Source of the DNA: a virus
Reading direction: 5' to 3' (one strand)
IMG/VR virus record: IMGVR_UViG_3300024294_000034
Span: 1-32,957 of that record
Length of the DNA stretch: 32,957 bases
Of this stretch, positions 15,371 to 22,272 are shown piece after piece (position 1 is the stretch's first letter; every line of letters begins with the position of its first letter). A program made the translations under genes and the position numbers. A model generated the notes under the pieces. It was given only the letters and a program-made list of their open reading frames with translations. It was not told the DNA's origin and ran no database searches.

Positions 15371-16013
15371 TGCAATCGCCCTTAACTGTATATGCACGTG
15401 TTCCTATATGTGCAATTCTGTCACTTAAATCATGACTAATATTTACTTCGTATCCATTTTCATTTGCTAGATTACAAAAGTAAACATCTTCTCCTACTAA
15501 ACTAGTATAATCTTCATTATACTCAATTTTATAGTGAGGTCGAGAAATATTTTCGTATACTTCTCTTTTTACTAACATCATTCCACTTCCTACTGCCCAT
15601 ACTTTTTCAATTCCTTTTCCTGAAAAAACTCTACTGTCTAAATCAGTTTTGCTTTTAAAGGCAACCGGCCTGTGGGGCGGAACTCTTGTTGAGTAATTTC
15701 CAGCTACAATATTTTTATTGGCTGCTAATAGTATATTTAGCGTATCTACTGGAAACTGCATATCTGCATCAATCCACATAATGTGAGTACAATCTGTATC
15801 TAGTGCTTGATCTACTAATTGTTGTCTTTGCATTGCTACTTCACTACCCATATTAAAATGTAATGAAGTTGCAAGTCCAGTCTCACCACACTTTTTTTGA
15901 AGCATGGCTAAACTATAAGCAAAGACCGCCGTAGTTTGATTCTGCACAGGAACACAAATGGCTACATTTGCGGAATTGTCTTTTTTGTAATAATGGTTAG
16001 TTGTACTGACCAT
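15363..16013 (-). CDS. GT-A glycosyltransferase (family 2-like)
   Basis: The 216-residue protein shows a compact GT-A fold signature: VAICVPVQNQ at the start, MQRQQLVDQAL, HIMWIDADMQFP with the metal-binding IDAD (81-84), IVAGNYSTRVPPHRPVA, VWAVGSGMMLVKREVYENI, and GEDVYFCNLANENGYEV (from 174), whose ED pair is the likely catalytic base region. It ends with LSDRIAHIGT. This architecture is common in phage-encoded glycosyltransferases. The gene starts four bases after the 140-residue gene and overlaps the second glycosyltransferase by eight bases. The shared promoter is sigma70-type, so sugar transfer is expected early rather than at virion assembly. Confidence 0.8.
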   Translation of the reverse strand: MVSTTNHYYKKDNSANVAICVPVQNQTTAVFAYSLAMLQKKCGETGLATSLHFNMGSEVAMQRQQLVDQALDTDCTHIMWIDADMQFPVDTLNILLAANKNIVAGNYSTRVPPHRPVAFKSKTDLDSRVFSGKGIEKVWAVGSGMMLVKREVYENISRPHYKIEYNEDYTSLVGEDVYFCNLANENGYEVNISHDLSDRIAHIGTRAYTVKGDCND

Positions 16014-16016
16014 TAA

Positions 16017-16439
16017 TTACTTTTCAGAAGCTAGTTCTGACTGAAGTTCAGCTTCAATTTGCTGTACTTCGTAATTCAATTGTTTAGCAATTGAAGTTGC
16101 TTCTTTAACACATGCCGAAAATGCTTCATCTTGTAATGAAACCATATAGTTCATATGTTCTGGTTGTACCTTACCTAATGTAAGAATATCAATTGCTGCC
16201 AGTTTTGCTAAACGGTGTACCCAATATTCTTCTTCAGTATTTTCAATATCTGCCATTAAAGCTTCAATGTCATGCTCTGCTGCAAATTCTTTGTAAATAA
16301 CTTCTAAAATTGGTAAGTCTGGGTGTTGTTGTTCTCTAGCCTGTAAGAGCTCTGTTGTTAATGCTGCAGCCTTACGTGCCGCTGTTGGGTGTGCGCCAAG
16401 CACAAACGTTTCGATTTCGAAGCGTGTTCTAATACTCAT
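16017..16439 (-). CDS. 140-aa acidic helical phage protein of unknown function
   Basis: The sequence opens MSIRTRFEIETFVLGAHPTAARKAAALTTELL (shown in part) and is almost entirely helical and acidic, with VHRLAKLAAIDILTLGKVQPEHMNYM in the middle and an EVQQIEAELQSEL tail. I recall similar proteins in T4-like marine phages but no function. It is first in an operon with two glycosyltransferases and has a consensus promoter, a 35-base leader and a good AGGAG site, so it is an early gene. It may be an adaptor for the transferases or an unrelated host-takeover factor. Confidence 0.75.
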   Translation of the reverse strand: MSIRTRFEIETFVLGAHPTAARKAAALTTELLQAREQQHPDLPILEVIYKEFAAEHDIEALMADIENTEEEYWVHRLAKLAAIDILTLGKVQPEHMNYMVSLQDEAFSACVKEATSIAKQLNYEVQQIEAELQSELASEK

Positions 16440-16480
16440 TGTTTTCTCCTGTGGTTGAGTTTACTTTTGTAATTTATTAT

Positions 16481-16509
16481 ATTTTACTATAAAATAATAA
16501 CGCTGTCAA
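16481..16509 (-). promoter_or_regulatory. Sigma70 promoter inside a terminator hairpin
   Basis: TTGACA (16504-16509) and TAAAAT (16481-16486) with a 17-base spacer on the minus strand predict a start near 16474. The -35 element overlaps the loop and 3' arm of the preceding terminator stem. Confidence 0.85.
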
Positions 16510-16531
16510 GTAAAATAACAGCGTTATTATT
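16493..16531 (-). terminator. 14-bp terminator hairpin after the 61-aa gene
   Basis: A perfect 14-bp stem (16493-16506 with 16518-16531) with an 11-base loop and a U-rich 3' side lies 22 bases beyond the stop of the 61-residue gene. It is symmetric enough to work in both directions or to serve as an operator. Confidence 0.75.
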
Positions 16532-16552
16532 AGTTTTATTTAGTTAATTAAA

Positions 16553-16738
16553 TTAACCGTGTGCGCCAGTTGGGTTTGGATTCTGCCAACCGCCAAACGT
16601 TGCTGAAAGCTGAATGTTTGTTGATACGGATGGTGAAATGTATGCACCTAATGTACTAAGTGAAATTGTACCACTTAGTCCAAAATAGTTACGTACTTGT
16701 CCCATACTGATTGTTGATCCTGTTGCTGGTAATGCCAT
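16553..16738 (-). CDS. Small fibre-region protein, 61 aa
   Basis: The sequence starts MALPATGSTISMGQVRNYFG and continues SGTISLSTLGAYI. Such short proteins, with the motif (S/T)G.ISM..(V/I)R..FG...ISLS.L, are common among virion or fibre genes of marine phages. Their role is unknown. A strong AAGGAG ribosome site, a late promoter 55 bases upstream and its own terminator indicate abundant late expression, as expected for a structural component. Confidence 0.75.
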   Translation of the reverse strand: MALPATGSTISMGQVRNYFGLSGTISLSTLGAYISPSVSTNIQLSATFGGWQNPNPTGAHG

Positions 16739-16792
16739 CTGTTGACTCCTTGCTTGTAATTATCGATAATTGCATGCATATTGCTTGCTATT

Positions 16793-16801
16793 ATATTTAT
16801 C
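16793..16801 (-). promoter_or_regulatory. Late promoter for the 61-aa gene
   Basis: Minus-strand GATAAATAT lies 55 bases upstream of the ATG and just after the end of the S74 fibre gene. Confidence 0.6.
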
Positions 16802-16830
16802 CCATATACCTCATAGCATATAGTAGTATA

Positions 16831-18237
16831 TTATTCGTTATCTGTTTTTTTAGCTAACATCATATATAAGGTTTGCAAATCTGTTATTTGTTTTTGCAAC
16901 CCATCTATGGTTTTTTGTTGCTCTTTAATTGCTTCAATTAAAACACCAGATATATTACCATACGCCACTGATTTCATTCCTTCGTCATCAGTGTGTACTA
17001 CTTGAGGTAGAGCTATTTCTGTTTCTTGTGCAATAACACCTACACTGTCTCTTCCATCTTTTTCATATGTTACTCCTCGCAAAGAGTTAACAATATCAAT
17101 TGGTTTATTAATTGTTTCTATATTTCTTTTCAATCTTTGATCTGAGTAAGCAGTAATATCGCCAGTTGCAGTAAAGCTACCTGTATACGAGCCACTCATT
17201 AAAAATTCTGTTCCACTTAGCGACAGACCATTGCCAGCTGTGTATGTTGTGTTTGTGTCTGATGTAACATAGCCACTATCGTTTGTAAATGAACTTATAT
17301 TAGATGGTATACGAGCATCAGCTCTTGCATTTGTAAAATATAAGTTTGTGCTACCTTCGGATATATTATCTGTTGTTAATGTGCCTGTTCCACCAGTTAC
17401 TGCACTATCGACATATGCTTTTGTTGCCGCATGTAAGTTGCTTGTTGGTGCACCATCTAATACTAAAGTACCAGTCATTGTTCCACCTGCTATTGCTAAC
17501 TTACCAGCTAAACTATTTGTCATTGTTGTGCTGAAATTTTCATCATCACCTAATGCATCTGCTATTTCTTCTAACGTATCTAATGTATTTGGTGCTGCTC
17601 CCACAACTGCGTCAATCTTTGCTTGCACTCTTGCATCTGTATAATATAAGTTAGTACTACCTTCTGCTATATCATCAGTGTCTAGTACAACTGAACCAGT
17701 TGCTGAATTAACACTTACCACTGGTGCTGCTGTTGCAGAAAAACTAATTACACCTGTTGAACTATTGTATGATAAATCTCCAGTGGCACTTATTGCACTT
17801 CTTGATCTAGCATCTGTATAATATAAATTAGACCCTTCTGTTAAACTACCCGTGTTTGGTAATAATGCAGTTATTCTTGCGTCTGCTCTTGTATCTGCTC
17901 TTGCGTTTGTAAAATATAAGTTTGTGCTGCCTTCAGCTAAAAAATCAGTAGTTTTATTACCTAGGTCTAGGTTAGCGCCAGTTTGTAAGTTTATACGAGC
18001 ATCAGCTCTTGCGTTTGTAAAGAAAATATTTGTTGTACCTTCTGTTACGTTATCAGTGTTAATACTGGCTTCGGATAAATCAGCAACATTTACATTTTGC
18101 AATGTAATTACTCCGCTACTATGTGTTAACACATCTACACCATTAATTTGTAGTTTATCTAAATCACTGCTAGTAGATATACCAGATGTTGCATCTGTAT
18201 CTTCAATTACCTTGTCTGTACCAATATAAAAAGCCAT
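16831..18237 (-). CDS. Tail fibre protein with C-terminal S74 chaperone domain (468 aa)
   Basis: The N-terminal 330 residues are short beta repeats of the form EGSTNLYFTNARADARI and GSLSYNSSTGVISF, typical of trimeric phage fibres. A module TLDEIADAL-like (APNTLDTLEEIADALGD) follows near 225. At residue 365 an S74 intramolecular chaperone begins with YSDQRLKRNI. The serine of the SD motif is the usual self-cleavage point, and the domain runs through GVIAQETEIALPQVV to a terminal coiled coil. S74 domains help the fibre trimerise and are then cut off. The region before the cleavage site is nearly identical to that of the 645-residue fibre. A GGAG site precedes the ATG. Confidence 0.9.
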   Translation of the reverse strand: MAFYIGTDKVIEDTDATSGISTSSDLDKLQINGVDVLTHSSGVITLQNVNVADLSEASINTDNVTEGTTNIFFTNARADARINLQTGANLDLGNKTTDFLAEGSTNLYFTNARADTRADARITALLPNTGSLTEGSNLYYTDARSRSAISATGDLSYNSSTGVISFSATAAPVVSVNSATGSVVLDTDDIAEGSTNLYYTDARVQAKIDAVVGAAPNTLDTLEEIADALGDDENFSTTMTNSLAGKLAIAGGTMTGTLVLDGAPTSNLHAATKAYVDSAVTGGTGTLTTDNISEGSTNLYFTNARADARIPSNISSFTNDSGYVTSDTNTTYTAGNGLSLSGTEFLMSGSYTGSFTATGDITAYSDQRLKRNIETINKPIDIVNSLRGVTYEKDGRDSVGVIAQETEIALPQVVHTDDEGMKSVAYGNISGVLIEAIKEQQKTIDGLQKQITDLQTLYMMLAKKTDNE

Positions 18238-18261
18238 TGCTAATTCTCCGTTCTATGTAAT

Positions 18262-18270
18262 GTATTTATG
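18262..18270 (-). promoter_or_regulatory. Late promoter-like site for the 468-aa fibre gene
   Basis: Minus-strand CATAAATAC overlaps the stop codon of the methyltransferase gene, 25 bases upstream of the fibre ATG. It is one base off the commonest form. Confidence 0.5.
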
Positions 18271-18907
18271 ACTTTTGGGCAAATACATTCCAACATGGAT
18301 ATTTCCCCCACTCGTTATAAGATTGTAATATAGTATCGTCTAATATTTTAATATCCAGATAATCAAACTCATCCCATGTTTGCTTTTCTACAGTAGGTGG
18401 TTGAAAATTATATGGATTATTTGGAAATTCTTCAATTTTACCAGGCTCTGGAATAAATTCTTCATCTATATTATTATGGCCGCTTTGATTAATATATATT
18501 CCATTATCTTTAAGTACTGCACGTAGTTGTTGATGATAAAATAGTCTTTGTTGTTGTTTATTATCTACTGTATGAATTGACGCACAAAACTGATGGAAAT
18601 ATCCAAAGTCAATTACAACATCATATGTGTTGTTACTCCAATTTTGTTCTTCTAAATTCTTAAGTTCAAATGTTACATTACTGTGTTTTGCAGTTGCTTG
18701 TTTTATTGCTTCTCTAGAATTATCAATAGCATGAACATTAAAACCTTGTTCTGCTAGATAAAATGCATTTCTTCCTATTCCACATCCAATGTCTAATATT
18801 GTTGCATTTTGTGGGAAGTTACTTATACATTGTTTAAGAAATAATGCAGGTTCATGGCCCCATGCAGGGTTGCCTTTTTTATATATACTATCAAATGAAT
18901 AAGTCAA
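18266..18907 (-). CDS. Class I SAM-dependent methyltransferase (TehB-like)
   Basis: A 213-residue protein with motif I ILDIGCGIGRNAFYLAEQGFNVHAIDNS (glycine loop at 40-46, acidic D62), a motif II/III region NVTFELKNLEE, and motif IV YDVVIDFGYFHQF. The closest general pattern is the TehB/thiopurine methyltransferase group. The start is TTG, chosen because a GGAG site lies 7 bases away and the conserved IYKKGNPAWGHEP segment begins soon after. The gene is squeezed between two fibre genes with 13 bases to its upstream neighbour, so it is expressed late with them. The substrate is unknown: a fibre protein, a small molecule or a host target are all possible. Confidence 0.85.
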   Translation of the reverse strand: MTYSFDSIYKKGNPAWGHEPALFLKQCISNFPQNATILDIGCGIGRNAFYLAEQGFNVHAIDNSREAIKQATAKHSNVTFELKNLEEQNWSNNTYDVVIDFGYFHQFCASIHTVDNKQQQRLFYHQQLRAVLKDNGIYINQSGHNNIDEEFIPEPGKIEEFPNNPYNFQPPTVEKQTWDEFDYLDIKILDDTILQSYNEWGKYPCWNVFAQKS

Positions 18908-18920
18908 TTAATGACTCCTA

Positions 18921-20081
18921 TTAGGGAGTAGATTGAAAGGTTGATGGTACAAATTGTACCCATGACGTTCCGTCATATCCTTCAAACATGTTTGTTCCTT
19001 CGTTAAAGAACATCATTCCTGCTACAGGTGAAGATGGACGATCTGCTGTTAATCCTTTTGGTAATCTAAATTCAGTAGGAGAAAGTGCACCTGAGTTATC
19101 AATTACAGGTTGTCCTGCTTGGTTAATAATATTACCTTCAAGGTTACCCACTACATTACCTGTTAAATTACCTATAACGTTGCCTTGCACGTCACCAAGA
19201 ACACCACCTTGTATGTTTGCATAAACAATAGGTTTAGGTACAGCAGTATCATCAATAATAAGTGTGCTACCAGTTCTATCATAAACAGCACCGTTCCAAT
19301 TACCTAATGTATTTGTTCCGGTAAAATCTACACTACCTCCAGTAAATGTAGCAATGCCACTAATATTAGTAGTGCCTGCATTTAATGTTGTTGTGGTTGC
19401 TGAATCAACTGTTAAGACAGAATCTAAATTGCCAGTTCCGCTTTCTAAAATTTTATTTGCACCTGTTGGATTGTAAACATCACCATGCACATCGCCCATT
19501 AGTCCACCAGTAAATGTAGAACTTGTACTTGATACATCTACAATAACTGTGCCACTGTTGTTTATAACATCACCGCGATATGTTGCTGGTGTACTTGCAT
19601 CACCTGGATCCAATACAATTGAAGTTGCATCAGTTTGATCTGCTAAATTGTATCCAACTTTTGTTGCGTATGAATAGTCTGTATCAGTAAAGCTAATAAC
19701 ACCAGTTGCACTATCATAAGACAAACTACCACTTGCCGAAATGGCTGCTCTTGCATCTGCATCTGTATATTGTGTTGGCAAGTTTCCAGCAACAATTGTA
19801 TCTGCTGTAATTGTTCCTACTGTAATATTACCTTTTACTATGCTTGCATCTAAGGCACTTACATCATTAATAGTGGAAGGTGCTAATTGAATTGAATCAA
19901 GTAGAAGAAAGTTACTTGTTTCACTATCTCTAACAAGACCTGCATATGTAGTTGGCCCTAGTTTTCCTAAAAACCCAACATCTGTTGCTTGTAATCCATC
20001 TTTGTTTAATATGAGTAGTGGGTCAGAAAACCCAACATCTGTACTAATTATATTAGTAGTTTGTATTCCTCTAAATGCCAT
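18921..20081 (-). CDS. Tail fibre/structural protein without chaperone tail (386 aa)
   Basis: Repetitive beta-rich fibre protein. It has an N-terminal attachment-like segment (MAFRGIQTTNIISTDVGFSD), a central GSLSYDSATGVISFTDTD unit shared with other fibres here, a GDVQGNVIGNLTGNVVGNLEGN-type run near 290-320 that probably forms a beta helix, and a C-terminal RPSSPVAGMMFF...YDGTSWVQF unit. No S74 domain is present. An AGGA site precedes the ATG and a late promoter lies 25 bases upstream. The stop lies 13 bases before the methyltransferase start, so both come from one transcript. Its exact place in the fibre cannot be told. Confidence 0.8.
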   Translation of the reverse strand: MAFRGIQTTNIISTDVGFSDPLLILNKDGLQATDVGFLGKLGPTTYAGLVRDSETSNFLLLDSIQLAPSTINDVSALDASIVKGNITVGTITADTIVAGNLPTQYTDADARAAISASGSLSYDSATGVISFTDTDYSYATKVGYNLADQTDATSIVLDPGDASTPATYRGDVINNSGTVIVDVSSTSSTFTGGLMGDVHGDVYNPTGANKILESGTGNLDSVLTVDSATTTTLNAGTTNISGIATFTGGSVDFTGTNTLGNWNGAVYDRTGSTLIIDDTAVPKPIVYANIQGGVLGDVQGNVIGNLTGNVVGNLEGNIINQAGQPVIDNSGALSPTEFRLPKGLTADRPSSPVAGMMFFNEGTNMFEGYDGTSWVQFVPSTFQSTP

Positions 20082-20105
20082 GATACAATTCCTTTAATTA
20101 TAGTA

Positions 20106-20114
20106 GTATTTATC
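20106..20114 (-). promoter_or_regulatory. T4-type late promoter for the 386-aa gene
   Basis: Minus-strand GATAAATAC lies 25 bases upstream of the ATG, just after the terminator of the 645-residue fibre gene. Confidence 0.7.
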
Positions 20115-20136
20115 ACAAACAAACTTTTACACGGCC

Positions 20137-20166
20137 ATAAAAAAAGCAGGGCTTTCACCCTGCTTT
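20137..20166 (-). terminator. Terminator after the 645-aa fibre gene
   Basis: A 9-bp GC-rich stem (20143-20151 with 20158-20166) with a six-base loop is followed by a T-run on the minus strand, 22 bases beyond the stop. Confidence 0.88.
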
Positions 20167-20187
20167 AATTTTGTAATTAAAATTTAA

Positions 20188-22125
20188 TTACTTCTTTTTT
20201 AGTTCTTCTACTTGAGCTGATAATTCCTTAACTGCTTCAATTAGTAGACCTGTAATGTTTCCGTATGCTACTGAATGAACACCTTCTGCATCTGTATGTA
20301 CTGCTTCAGGAAGTACTGCTTTAAGTTCCTGAGCGATAACACCTGTTGATACTGAACCGTCTTCAATTCTTTCAAATGTAACACCGCGAATTGCTTCAAC
20401 ACGACCTAATGCACCGTCGATAACTTGAACGTTAGTTTTCAAACTATCATCTGAATAAGCAGTAATGTCACCAGTTGCTGTAAAGCTACCAGTATATGCA
20501 CCACTCATTAAGAACTCAGTACCACTTAGTGACAAACCGTTTCCAGCTGTATAAGTTGTATCTGCCGCTAATGCTGCCGCCTGTGCCGCATTTGCTTTAG
20601 TAGTTGCGTCTGCACTTGCAGTTGAAATTGCATCTGCTTCAGCTGTATCTGCATACGCTTTAGCTGCCACTAATGCCGCATCGGCTTTAGTAGTTGCGTC
20701 TGCTGCCGCAGTAGAAGCCGCTGATGAAGTAACACTTGAGATTGCTGAACTTAGTTCTGCATCTGTTGCCATTGCATCTTGGATTTCTTTCAATGTATCA
20801 AACGCTGCGCCTGCACCGTTAGTTACTGCTGAAATTGCCGCTGCCTGAGCTGCGTTTGCTTTAGTAGTTGCGTCTGCTGCCGCTGAACTAATTGCATCTG
20901 CTTCGGCTGTATCTGCATAAGTTTGTGCTGATGCCAGTGCTGCGTTTGCTTTAGAAGTTGCATCTGCTGCCGCTGTACTAATTGCGTCTGCTTCGGCTGT
21001 ATCTGCATAAGTTTGTGCTGATGCCAGTGCTGCGTCTGCTTTAGTAGTTGCGTCACTTGCCGCTGTGCTAATTGCATCTGCTTCGGCTGTATCAGCATAA
21101 GTTTGTGCTGCTGCCAGTGCTGCGTCTGCTTTAGTAGTTGCATCTGCTGCCGCTGTACTAATTGCGTCTGCTTCGGCTGTATCTGCATATGTTTCGTATG
21201 CAGTTGTAATTGCAGTTGTTTGAGCTGTATCAGCCGCTTGGAACGCCGCCGTTACAACACCATCTGCAGCTGCCCATGCACTATTGATTGCAGTTTCGCG
21301 ATCGTCAGTGTATGTTTTAGCATCTGTTTCGGCTTGGTCTGCATATGATTCATATGCAAGTGTAATTGCAGTTTCACGTGCATCTACGTATGTAGTATTA
21401 GCTTTTGTACCAATTGCTGTGTTTGCAGAAGCCATATCTGTTTCAAGAGCAGTTATGTCGTTTGCATTTACGCCAATTGCTGCTAAGTTACTAGCAATAT
21501 TTGAGTTAGCAGTTACGATTGCTGCGGCGTTAGTTGCAATTGAGTTAGTTACTGTTGTACTAAAGTTTGCATCGTTACCCATAGCATCTGCTAATTCGTT
21601 AAGTGTGTCTAATGCACCTGGGGCGCCGTTAATTACACCTGCTACTGCATTGTCTACATAGCTTTTGTTTGCTGCATCAGTGCCAGCTACTGCTGTACCG
21701 ATGTTAGTGACTAAGTTGTTATTCATATCAAGTTTGTCACCAAAAGATACGGCATTACCTGCCGCGTCTGTGATATTTTTTCCGGCTGCCATTTGTAGCG
21801 TACCGTTTAAATTGACTGTAGTCGCAGACTGTAGTGCTAAAACACCAGTTCCGGTTGTTTTAACCGTTAAACTTTGGTCTTCGTCAGCTCTAACAATAAT
21901 TGTACCAGAATCGTCTTCTAATACTTTTTGGTTGTTAATGAATAGAGATCCTTGTGAAAGATATAAATCTCTCCACTTAGCTGTAGTAGAACCTAAGTCG
22001 TAACCTGTAGTACCGTTAGAGTCTACGTCAGGTAGAATGTGTCCACCCATAGTTAGATTAGCTAATAATTCAGAAGCATCATCAGTTTTAAAACCACCGT
22101 CAATTATAAATTTTCTTTGTGCCAT
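20188..22125 (-). CDS. Large coiled-coil tail fibre with S74 chaperone domain (645 aa)
   Basis: The start at 22125 (MAQRKFIIDGGF) has an AAGGAG site. The longer frame lacks one. The N-terminus (GGFKTDDASELLANLTMGGHILPD, then YDLGSTTAKWRDLYLSQGSL in part) is a common phage fibre head. The middle is an Ala-rich helical shaft with 30-residue repeats of the form AQTYADTAEADAIS plus AADATTKADAALA, most regular near 315-430. Two DTLNELADAM-type modules interrupt it. From residue 558 (YSDDSLKTN) an S74 self-cleaving chaperone follows with GVIAQELKAVLPEAV and a coiled-coil end. Probably a receptor-binding or long-shaft fibre. Confidence 0.9.
   Translation of the reverse strand: MAQRKFIIDGGFKTDDASELLANLTMGGHILPDVDSNGTTGYDLGSTTAKWRDLYLSQGSLFINNQKVLEDDSGTIIVRADEDQSLTVKTTGTGVLALQSATTVNLNGTLQMAAGKNITDAAGNAVSFGDKLDMNNNLVTNIGTAVAGTDAANKSYVDNAVAGVINGAPGALDTLNELADAMGNDANFSTTVTNSIATNAAAIVTANSNIASNLAAIGVNANDITALETDMASANTAIGTKANTTYVDARETAITLAYESYADQAETDAKTYTDDRETAINSAWAAADGVVTAAFQAADTAQTTAITTAYETYADTAEADAISTAAADATTKADAALAAAQTYADTAEADAISTAASDATTKADAALASAQTYADTAEADAISTAAADATSKANAALASAQTYADTAEADAISSAAADATTKANAAQAAAISAVTNGAGAAFDTLKEIQDAMATDAELSSAISSVTSSAASTAAADATTKADAALVAAKAYADTAEADAISTASADATTKANAAQAAALAADTTYTAGNGLSLSGTEFLMSGAYTGSFTATGDITAYSDDSLKTNVQVIDGALGRVEAIRGVTFERIEDGSVSTGVIAQELKAVLPEAVHTDAEGVHSVAYGNITGLLIEAVKELSAQVEELKKK
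20841..21200 (-). repeat. Tandem 90-bp repeats in the fibre shaft
   Basis: Four consecutive near-identical 90-base units encode a 30-residue Ala-rich helical repeat. For instance the same ten-base word recurs at 20921, 21011 and 21101. A diverged fifth unit lies further downstream in the gene. Slippage or recombination between units would lengthen or shorten the shaft. Confidence 0.9.
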
Positions 22126-22176
22126 TTTATTGACTCCTTTTTGATCAAAAAAGTTATGATACATAGAGTATCATAC

Positions 22177-22185
22177 ATATTTATT
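22177..22185 (-). promoter_or_regulatory. Late promoter for the 645-aa fibre gene
   Basis: Minus-strand AATAAATAT lies 52 bases upstream of the chosen ATG. Confidence 0.5.
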
Positions 22186-22232
22186 TCTTTTTCTTAACTG
22201 TAAACAACTATTATAAGCAGTTTCCAATTAAT

Positions 22233-22256
22233 GGGACGCTGTTTCCACAACGCCCC
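22233..22256 (-). terminator. Possible weak terminator after the 1254-aa gene
   Basis: A GC-rich 9-bp stem with two G-U pairs and a six-base loop on the minus strand lies 17 bases beyond the stop. No T-run follows, so it may be a stability hairpin rather than a terminator. Confidence 0.4.
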
Positions 22257-22272
22257 TTTGTTAATTTAGGTA

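Noticed and set aside
20823-21188. A 121-codon Gln/Leu-rich minus-strand frame in the fibre repeat region
   Set aside because: It is a frame-shifted reading of the 90-bp tandem repeats, with no start signal.
20841-21200. The 90-bp repeats as a CRISPR-like array
   Set aside because: Units are contiguous with no spacers and stay in one reading frame of a fibre protein.
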